A stretch of DNA of 64,000 nucleotides from Neodontobutis hainanensis (Eukaryota; Chordata; Actinopteri; Gobiiformes; Odontobutidae), in assembly GCA_024349245.1 (NCBI GenBank), contig JALDNG010000007.1, positions 5,444,501-5,508,500 of the forward strand. The letters are read 5' to 3'. Below the pieces are notes generated by a model that saw only the letters and a list, made by a program, of their open reading frames with translations, had not been told where the DNA came from and ran no database searches. Within the stretch, counting starts at the first letter, position 1. Each line of letters begins with the position of its first letter. Below are positions 54,822-64,000 of this stretch, piece by piece. The translations under genes were made by a program, and so were the position numbers.

Positions 54822-55698
54822 TAGGGATGCTCCAATCCACCTTGCTTTGCTTCCGACACTGATTCCAATACATTCGGTAATGGCTGGTACCGAGTATTAA
54901 TCCAATAACTAATAAACTAAGTGCATCTCTGTGCAAGGCATCAGACTCCACATTAACAGTAGTTTCCTAACTTTGTAAATAAATAAATAAATAAAAAATT
55001 ATAAATTATTTATTATTAGTAAATTATTCATTACAACAGCACTAGCACAATCAGTGTAGATACAAAATAAGAGTGCAAATAGAAATTTGACATCCAGTAC
55101 AAAAGCAGCAAAAAAAAAAAAAAACATAACACATTTACTAGCTTGGATATGTTCAAATAAATAGAAAAAAAATAAAAATCTTTTATAATGGGTTAATTAG
55201 AGCAAATTCAAATGAATAATAAAAATAAAGCAGCTGAAATTGACCCAAAAAGCAATAGCTTTTGGTAGATATAAACAGGGGTCAGCTGTTTGTGGTGCTT
55301 CAGTGCAAATAAAATGTATCCAACACAGATGAATAAACGCATACAATTCATAGTGTTATAATTTTATGTTTTATCATCGGCCCTTGGACCGTTACCTTGC
55401 ATTTATTACAAACTGCAATGGAACATATTGATGTTGCTCATCTGTCGCAAAACATCTCCAAATCGTTGATGTTCTGGCTCACTCCATGCTGTTAGCTTAG
55501 TTACCTGAGTACAGAGCACGTTGCTAGCGCATGATGTCACAGGCTGCACAACTGAGGTGAGAAACTGTTAAAGGGGCCGCGTCTCCATAAACTTTTAAAT
55601 TGCCTTGCAGGTATTTTCAGGCAAATTGTCACCGATACCCGATTTTTATTCAATATCAACATCAATACTAACACAAATATCAGATTGGAGCATCCCTA
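54822..55698. mobile_element. Non-autonomous hAT-type DNA transposon
   Basis: An 877-bp insert flanked by a perfect 8-bp target duplication AAATAAAT (54814-54821 and 55699-55706). Terminal inverted repeats are 17 bp and perfect, TAGGGATGCTCCAATC plus one base. The interior is AT-rich without a transposase frame. Perfect ends suggest fairly recent movement by a related active element. The first eight bases match those of the 13237 element. Confidence 0.88.
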
Positions 55699-56638
55699 AA
55701 ATAAATAAATATATACTAAAACATCTTGGGTGCCTAGAAAAAATATTAATAAATAATATTTATTTAATTTACCCGAGACCGCTCCTGGTCTTGAGACCTG
55801 TCCTAAACCATCCTAACCATGGAGGTATCCTAACCATCTCACCAAACCACTCATGCAACACATCACAGAGATTTGCAATATTGCATCTTTAAGTAATGGC
55901 TTGAATGCAGCTCCTATCATGTACAAAGTGAGTGCTATCAGGAAGACATTGTACCTGTTGCATAAAACTATGACTCATATAGTGATATAGACCTGCCTGG
56001 TGTCATTACCAGTCAGTCAGTGACTGACTAGTTTGTTTGGTGAGTTTAATAACTTTTCCCATGGCAAATGTAAATAATTTAAAAGAAAACTGTGGTTGTG
56101 GTATGTTCAAGTTAGTTATGTTCCTAGTAAAGTAATGAATGCCAACCATAGCATCACCTAATCTATTCATGAGGACTAAGAAATGAAAAAAAAAAAAATT
56201 TTGGACTTATAGACACTGAATATTTTGGGCTTCATGTTGCCTTTACAACTAATTACATGATAGCATTTTATACTTGTTTGCAGGTGGCAAGTGGAAACAG
56301 GTGGAAAAAGTGATGAAAATATAAGTAATCATAGTTTAGTAAATCCAGGTGGAACTCCAAAGGTCAGGATATGCAGAGCTCACACATCATCTTTGATTAT
56401 CACTGCCACAATCTGTTACCATTTACTGCTTTTAGTAAAATTCTGCTGAAAGTCTGCTGAAAAAAACTGCAGGAAGTCACTTGAAGATTTTACTGTGCAC
56501 GTCTTAATTCATTGTATTTTTGGACCATGAGACCACTGGGCTTCAAAGGCCTGTTGAGGAGTTTAAGGGCATCGCTAATGAGCAAGTTGTTTTCCCTCAA
56601 TTGGCATGAATAGCCCCACAAATTTTCTGTTGCACGCT

Positions 56639-56644
<6 letters not shown>

Positions 56645-56694
<50 letters not shown>
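56645..56694. repeat. (GT)n microsatellite, 50 bp
   Basis: Perfect GT dinucleotide array. Confidence 0.97.
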
Positions 56695-56695
<1 letters not shown>

Positions 56696-59600
56696 AACAC
56701 AGGTCTGGGAGTCATGGCTGGGGGTTTAAGGTTGAGGTAATCAGCAACACTTTTGCGCCCACATTAGCTTCACTGGGCTGATTAGCCTCAAAGTGTGTGT
56801 GTGAATGGCTGATGATTATCATCATGAAACAATTACTCAGAGGAGACCAACAGTAGATAAGCTTTATTCTCTCGTTGAATCATGATTGACTAAAGTATGG
56901 GCTGAAGGTGGCTGTAGTTGCAGTTCATACCATGATTCATAAGACCCACAGTCTCATGTCACAGTAGCTTGTAAAGATACATGTATAAAACAATCCAAAT
57001 GCAACAACTGATGTGAGTCATTATTTTCCTCAACTTTTAATTTCCTCTTAAATAGTGTTAATGTTGATATCTAGGCTTGCAATGTAACATTGCATGTTGC
57101 TGTAAAGTCGTAGGTCCAGTGGCAAAACTGAGTCTCCTATTCACTGCTCCAACCTTCTTCTTGCCTGTCGAGAAGAGGTGTAGTAATTGAAGACCGAGTG
57201 CACAGATTTATGGTGTAGGTGAGTAACACTGGAGTCTGTGGCAAACCTGGTGCATCAACAAAAAGGTCAGTGAGAGCTTTCTGTTTGGTAGGTGCTTTAA
57301 CATGTCATTAATAGTGAGACACAAGTGAATATTGAGGAAAATTTAAATGAGGTACCACTGAAACACAATATAATGTTTATGTTATCATCCCAACTTTTGT
57401 GTTTTTCTATAAAAATCACTATATCAGTCTCGATTAACATTTTCCCTGTTTGTTATGATATTTAATCTGCTCTTTGACTTATTTTAGTTTCTTTGTTGTC
57501 CATCTTTGTCACTGTGTCTTTGCATCGCTGTGCCTCATCAGTATTTTTCCATTTGTCATTGTGTTCCTTTGCGCTGGCCCCCTGCCCCAGTGCCCACCCC
57601 ATCCACCTTTGTGTCTCTGTCTCTCCTTTCTAAGCGGCTCTTAACCAGTCCTCTGAGAGTGTGTGAGCTGCTCGGCCTAAATGATTTTCTATTACCGCCG
57701 CCTGTTAACAGCGCTCCATTTGATCAAGCTAATGAAATTGAAAACTTTCATCTAAGCCAAATTGATTTCAAACCTGAACCAGCACACACGTAACAGGAAA
57801 AAAGAAGGTAAGCATGCAAGAGCGTTGTGTTAGTGAAGCACGACATTCCCTTTACACGCACACAGGAATCAATTAGACCGTCTGCCGCTCCTCTCTTGTC
57901 CTTGGGAGATGAAGGACCAGAAGGCCTTTTCTTAAACCATGTGTGCATGACAGCATGCGCACATTTGACAGAGATTGAGTGTTTGCATTTGGTGCATAAG
58001 GTTTTGATATATATATTTAAATTGAATTCTTTCTCTGATTTTTTTGGGATGCCTATTGATTGGGTAAAATCAAATGCGGTTAGTAGAACTTGCTTTGTTG
58101 GGACACTTGCTGGTCTTGTATTAAAAGGACTCTGTATATATCTGCGCTGGTTCTAAGTTACATAGGAATATCAAGTTCTTAATAATTATCTGAGAAGGAA
58201 AACTGGGTTGATTTGACTTGCTCTCGTGAGATGGTTCCCGGCTTCATCACTAAGTCTTAAATAGTTGAGTATTTGATGGATGAACTGTCCTGATGAAAGA
58301 AGGGCTATTAAGCTATTCTTTAATGATCTTTTATGATTAAAAGTTACATAGTTTAGAAGACTAGCATTTGTCTTAATAGGTGTTCTAGCTAATGTTAACA
58401 TTTCTGATCTAAAACGTATGCTTTTTTTTTCCAGACATAAAGCCCTTATTTAAAGTGTTAACTGGAAAGAAACAACAAAAAAGCAACATATTAGCAGCTT
58501 ATAGTATGTTTTGCATCATACTAAAACCCTCTCATTCTACAGTTGCTCATGTGCATTTTTTCACGGTTAGTATATTAGTAGCCATTGCAAATGGAAGTCC
58601 TTAAATGTAGATTCTAACTACTGTTGTAGCAGCTGAGATGAAAGTCCCCCTGCTAGACTCACAGAATCAAAGAAACTTAAGTTGGCGGTGAAACCCCTCC
58701 TAAATGAAGAGTGAAGTAAAAGTGTTGCAAGTATAAAAATGTGAGTGTTTTGTGAAAGCCTCCCTCAGCGGTGCCTCATAGCCCAGAGGGGCATGCTGTT
58801 CCCGTCATCACACCAAAACAACGAGCAGCTCTTTGAATCACAATGAATTATTGAAAATGCCGTTTCAATACTGGGGATTGGCACATGCATCTGTCTGTGC
58901 ATAGGCTTCTAAACCTTTCTATATGATAGTCTTATGTGTCATGGCTTGTTTTCACATGTGCTCATATTGTCATCCTGATATATACAGGTGCTTTTCTTCA
59001 CTTCCCACTGTGTACTTGTTGTTTGTGTGCTTCAGGGGCATGAGCTTTAAACGTAGTGCTGAGGGCTGCAGCAAACATTTGATGGCATTAGCCACGGTCT
59101 GAGAGAGCCAGCACCAGAGAATAGAAACAGTTAAGCAGAGTGAGGAGCTGAGGGAGACATTAAAAGGCCAGACCAGGCCACGGTCCAGGGCAAAAAGAAG
59201 GAAAAAATAAAAAAAACATAGGGCGAAGAGATGGAAAGAGAGCAAGAGAGATGAAAAGCGGAAACCTAGCAGTGTGAAATAAGACTTTGGGCTGCAGAGA
59301 GGAAGAAAGGCAGGAGAAAGGAATGAGATGAGAACAACACAGAAAAAAGGTAGCAAAGAAAGCAACAACGCGGCGGTAAATAACTGCTCAGGCCAAGAGA
59401 ACAGAGACATGTAATGTGGAAAGAAAGCAGAACAAGATGAACAGTTTGAAAAACAAAGAAATGGGAGGAATGGGTATTTAGTGATGTTAGAGAAAAGAAA
59501 GCTGCAAAGCTAGCATTAGGCACAGTTAGAGATTTAACATTTCATTGAGCGATGCTCTTAGCCTGTGGGCCAGCATTACAGTGGAGATTTTCACTATTTA

Positions 59601-61846
59601 CAAAGCTCCCGATGGCTCCAGGACTCCATCTACATAGTGTTTAACATGCTGAACTCAGCTGCGCTCTGCCCATCAAAAGGAGACGCTGTACGATCTGGGC
59701 ACGAGTTCCTGAGGCCGAGCAGGGGGGGGCAGGAAGGGGGTGGGGCAATCAGCAGTGGTGGCAGGATTTGCCACAGAGCAAGTGATGGTTTTAAAGTGAA
59801 GGCCCCCATCAGACTGTGGTAATGGCTGTATTTCTGTATCAGGAACACAGGTTTCTTTAAATCAAAACAGTAGAAGTCACAAATACTAAACAAATTTAAT
59901 TGAATTCTGTTTACACTGCATGGTCAGACACACATGGAAAAAACATGTTTCTCTTTATCTCTCTTTGACTCTTTGACATTATCACAATATCAGTACATTT
60001 TGTTTTATAGGAAGTCCTTTGTGGACAAGATAGGATAAACTGTTAATAGACTAAATGCTTAGATAAAATGCAGATTACTCAACTGAATTAAGTCTACTAT
60101 ATGTGTTGATCTTTTAAATTAAACAAATGTTTGATAAAGACAAATTGAAAGAATGTTGGACCTCGAAAGGACCTCCTAACCTGGCCCTTCAGCAATTTCA
60201 GTTTGACGTTGTTGTTGGTCTAATCAGATGGTGTCCTTTGAGTATTGACAGTTCATGTACGTATCATTCATCAAACTCAAACACAGCTAATGAGAAATGC
60301 ACTTTTTCCAGCTATTTACTGTAACGCTATAAAAAAAAATGTAAGTAATAACTGATTGAGTACATTATAATTTCTATATTCCATACATGTAATATTGTAT
60401 TGGCTTTATGTAGTCACAGTTGTCATTGACTGCTACAGATTTCGACCTTGTGAGTGTTGTCTGTTGTACAAGGACTGGCTTCTACCGGTCCCGTCTTGTG
60501 TGCGTGAACAAACAGTGGAGTAAAGGAAATGCCTTCAATACATTGACCGTCTCTTTTGTCCCTTGAGTATTGAAAAAGTAACTAAGTGTGTATGTGCAAA
60601 CAGTCTTGCAGGGACTGTGTGGTTGAATATTTCAAACTAACATGACTGTGTGCTTTGTGGAAGTCTTTTCAGGCCTTTCAGCGCCAGCATTTGTAAAGGA
60701 GGGAGGAAGCGATTATCTGGCCGTTAACAAAACTCTTAACGAACCTCACTAATGAACCTTGAGGGCACCTCTGAGACGGCCTCGGCACGCCACCGTAATT
60801 AGACTGGCAAATAAGAGCTCGTTATGCAAACGACTTCCAGTTAATCTGCATATCTTTACCTGAGACATTCGAGTTACACTGACAAATGTTTACCCAAAGG
60901 CAATGAGGAGGAAAGAGAACGGAGAGAAATTATAAAGGGTCCAGAGAGACAAAGCAAAGGTAGCAGCAAGTATGCCACAACAAAGAGTTGAATCTATAAA
61001 GTTGGGCAGGTTGGAAGCGGCCTTTAGGAAAACAGCAGGCGGTGAAGGTGATGAGGAAAATGAGAAGTTGATCAAGTTCTAAAGTTCACGTAATATAAAG
61101 ATTTTGGGTAGTATTCAAAAGCAAAAGTATAATTGAAGTACTGTCAAGAGCCAAAGCTAATGGCTAATGTCTAACTCTAAAGACACTTTGGCCAATAAAA
61201 TGTTTTAAAAAGCTGTCACCATTTCTGGCAGTCCATCAATGAGGACATATCATAGAGGAAGAATATGTGCAGAATGTGAGAGAAGTGGAGATGTTCCTTA
61301 ATATCTCACTCAAAACGAGACTTGAAATGGGAGTCTTGCCAGACCACGTGATACGCCAACATCGGTTTTACTAGAGCAGTACTCTTCTGAGACATCCCAC
61401 GAGATAACGGCACACACTCAGACTTTATAAGCCAAAATCTGTGTTCTTCCACATGGCAACAATGAGGAATTTCTAAATATGTTTATTTATTTTCAAATGA
61501 GCTAATTTCCGGGACCTAAAATTGGATTTCACAGTCTGGAAAAGGGCATTATATTTAAAACGCTGAATAAAGCAGTAAAAGCTTGAGCTGTGAGTTTCCT
61601 CTTTTTGTAAGACTGAGGACTGTCCTGTACCGGAGTGACCTATGGTGTTCTGTGAAGCATGAGAGACTTGTTTTGATTGGTTCTTGGCTGAAGTGTGTAT
61701 TGTCCTGGCAACGGTCTCTGGGGTTGATGGGTTTGACCTCTGTGTGGCTGTGGGGTTCCTGATGGATCACTCACCACGGCCAACACACACGGAGTGGACG
61801 GCTGCAGATACAGATCGACCATCGGTGTGTCCCCTTTATCTGGTCC

Positions 61847-61848
<2 letters not shown>

Positions 61849-61893
<45 letters not shown>
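61849..61893. repeat. (TG)n microsatellite, 45 bp
   Basis: Perfect TG array ending at TTGTGTCT. Confidence 0.97.
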
Positions 61894-61894
<1 letters not shown>

Positions 61895-63844
61895 GTGTCT
61901 GTGTTACTACTTACTCCTGACATGGATTGGCTGTGTTTTTGTGAAACCAGTCTGTCTGTTTCTATAGAATTATGCCTCTCTCACTGACACCCTCAGCTGG
62001 CCTGAAACTTCAGCTGTAACTTTCCTGTGGCCAGGACGCAGACTCAATGCAAGAGATATTGTGTGTGTGACGTGCTAAAACAGGTCAAAACACCGGACTC
62101 TAGCAGAGTCGTATTTGTACAAAATAACCTTAAATTACCCTACTGTTTCAGAAGACATGTTTTTTTTCCACAACTCAAAGAGTCAGTAGTGGCATCTGTG
62201 CCCTCTACTGGCTAAACGTTACACAGGGTTGCTTTAAGTGAAAGTTCACTGTTGAACTCTTGTCAATGCCCATGCTGTTCCTCATTCAGATCTTACAATC
62301 AGAGAGCTCCTACAGCTACAGCAGAGGAGAAGACTCAGATAAACCCAGAGTTTCTCTCTTTCTAGGGTTAACACACTAACAACTGAGTTACACCTGCTTC
62401 TTGAAAAAGGGCCAGAGGCTGTCTTGAAGAATGTGTAGTTAGGGAAGACTTTATGCAGTGTGTAAGTAGGGTGGAACAATACATCACTAAATTATTGTCA
62501 TTATTGTTATTACTTAGTTCTCTTTTTTAAAGAATCAACGCGTGTGAGATACTGTAAATGTTAATGTGCACGGGGCTGTGTGTGTGGCTCATTAGTGCAG
62601 TAGTTCAGAGGCGATTATTTATGGTTGTGTTGCCCAGCCTGCTGAGTCGTGGCACAGTCAGCAGCCATCTCCTTCATTACGCACACAAACATAAACGGAC
62701 ACACACAGACATGCGGCTCTACAGGAGTTGTAAAGTTATCACACGTCCCCTTGTGTTTTATATACTACACTCACAAAGACACATCGGGCACACATTTCCT
62801 TCAGCTTCTTTATCTCAATGTGCTAATGCCCGACACTGTGCGCAAGCCAAGCACAGTGCCCTTCCTCTAGTCCGGCGTCGTCCCGGTGACCTTGGGTGAG
62901 TGTTGCCAGTGGCTGCTGCTGAGATTTCAGCGCAGGGGGTTGGAGGGTGGATGGAAAGAGCCTTGGCCAGTGATCACACAACTCTGCTCCTGATCTATCC
63001 CTTCGTCCGGCTGATGAATGAGAGAAAAGTTTTTAGCCTTTTTTGTGGACAGATGGCTGTGGAGTTTTTGCGAAGTTCATTTATGATGAAGGATTCCAGC
63101 TTCATCAACATCATTTATTTTCAAATTGTGTGTAAATGTGGTTTTCAAAAAAAAAAAAAAGTGACTGACTGATCACAAATTAAACTATTTTCAGACTTCC
63201 AGTTTTTACCACATGCCTGCTGAACAACTGCTGTGCTGTAGCGCTGTCTAAAAGAATAATGGAACAGTTCTTTCACTGTTAAGCCATTTGATGTCACAGA
63301 TAAAGCTGGTAATTTATAGTCATCATTATAATGAAGCGAAAACAGTGTGTGCTAAAACCACAAACCACTTGTTTCCTTCCTTCGTAGCCTCATATAGTAT
63401 AATATAATATATAATAAAGCAATACAAAATCTGACTCCAAACCCACAGCTGGTCCTTCACAGCAATCTGAATGACTGAAAGAATAATGACTGATGGCAGA
63501 GGAACACTAAGCTTCGAGGCATCCAAGATGTCTGCAGCAACAGTTTAATGAATCTGCTGTTGCCTTTAGCATTAAACTGGTGATCTCTTGTCTAAAGACA
63601 ACAATTCTATGCCACAAACCTGACAGGAGGCTCTTTTATGCCCTACAGTATTTGTCTACTGAGAATGTATGTGACAACACTAGGCTCACTGACCTATTGA
63701 ACTGTGCAGGCCTGTCTTATTTCTGATGAATTAAAGCCTTATTGAATGAGGAACCTGCAGTTTGTCTTGCAACACTGGGGTTTCTGTGAACACCGAGTGG
63801 GATTGGGACTGAACCATGAGAGAATGAAGTTTGGGACACAATCT

Positions 63845-64000
63845 AGTCCAGGCTCTTGTCTTGTCCAAACTAGATTATTGCAATGATCTACTGGCTGGAC
63901 TTCCTGCCTGCACAACCAAACCTGCAGCTGATTCAGAATGCAGCCGCAAGAGTGGTCTTTAAAGAACCAAAGAGAGCGAACGTAACTCCTCTCTTCATTA
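63845..64000 (+). mobile_element. L2/CR1-clade LINE reverse-transcriptase fragment, cut by window end
   Basis: Reads LVLSKLDYCNDLLAGLPA and then, in another frame, QLIQNAAARVVFKEPKRANV plus TPLFI. These are the S-x-LDYCN-x-LL-x-GLP and QxxQNAAARxV blocks near the C-terminus of L2-type LINE reverse transcriptases. A deletion or frameshift lies between the two. The element continues beyond 64000. Confidence 0.8.

Larger units (their letters stand above)
55699..63844. other. Intron 1 of the TMEM132-type gene, 3' part
   Basis: No exon recognised. TMEM132 second exons are large, and no open frame of that size is present. Contents: A tract near 56187-56199, (GT)n at 56645-56694 and 61849-61893, a purine-rich + strand tract at 59100-59480, a candidate regulatory block at 60680-60860, and an A tract at 63148-63160. 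Confidence 0.45.

Noticed and set aside
58970..59410. 146-codon minus-strand open frame rich in Leu, Phe and Ser
   Set aside because: It is the complement of a purine-rich tract, which yields hydrophobic frames by composition. No domain or gene context.
52085..64000. A further coding exon of the TMEM132-type gene
   Set aside because: The expected second exon encodes hundreds of residues, and no frame of that size or with a matching phase-1 acceptor is visible.

Overview
This is vertebrate nuclear DNA, almost certainly from a ray-finned (teleost) fish. The protein-coding content is split into short exons with GT-AG introns. The repeats are typical of fish: tRNA-derived SINEs, Tc1/mariner elements with inverted ends, short hAT elements with 8-bp target duplications, and LINE pieces of the restriction-like-endonuclease and L2/CR1 types. 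Long CA/TG microsatellites are also present. There are no operons, prokaryotic signals or CRISPR arrays.

Positions 1043-25120 (+) hold one complete gene that I could assemble exon by exon: acetoacetyl-CoA synthetase (aacs), 18 coding exons, 2031 nt including the stop, 676 residues. All junctions are GT-AG and keep the frame. The 5' flank has a GC box and a CACGTG E-box. Introns 1, 2, 4, 10, 11 and 17 carry transposons or dispersed repeats. Introns 10 and 12 also carry promoter- or enhancer-like clusters of transcription-factor sites.

Positions 25121-51250 are intergenic. Ends of the aacs 3'UTR may lie near 25.2 or 26.4 kb. A decayed DD34E-type transposase lies at 27.2-27.7 kb. A nested cluster at 32.3-34.5 kb comprises a minus-strand SINE, a Tc1-like element bounded by TA, and the 3' part of a LINE ending in a restriction-like endonuclease domain. 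About 100 bp of (CA)n and 110 bp of (TG)n lie 2.6 kb apart in opposite orientation. Several stretches rich in homeodomain-type sites look like candidate conserved non-coding elements.

Positions 51250-64000 contain the promoter, 5'UTR and first coding exon (51988-52084, +) of a second gene. The exon encodes a signal peptide and ends at a phase-1 donor. Next to AACS, in the same orientation as the human AACS-TMEM132B pair, this is most likely tmem132b. The remaining 12 kb is its first intron, with a well-delimited hAT element (54822-55698), microsatellites, a candidate regulatory block at 60.7-60.86 kb, and an L2/CR1-type LINE running off the end.

Functionally, aacs activates acetoacetate for cytosolic lipid and sterol synthesis. 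The TMEM132-type gene is an unrelated neural membrane protein, so the two are linked by synteny and not by a shared pathway. I found no sign of a new gene system. The most unusual items are a retroposed hairpin family in aacs intron 4 and the RFX/NF-Y/TATA-like module in intron 10.
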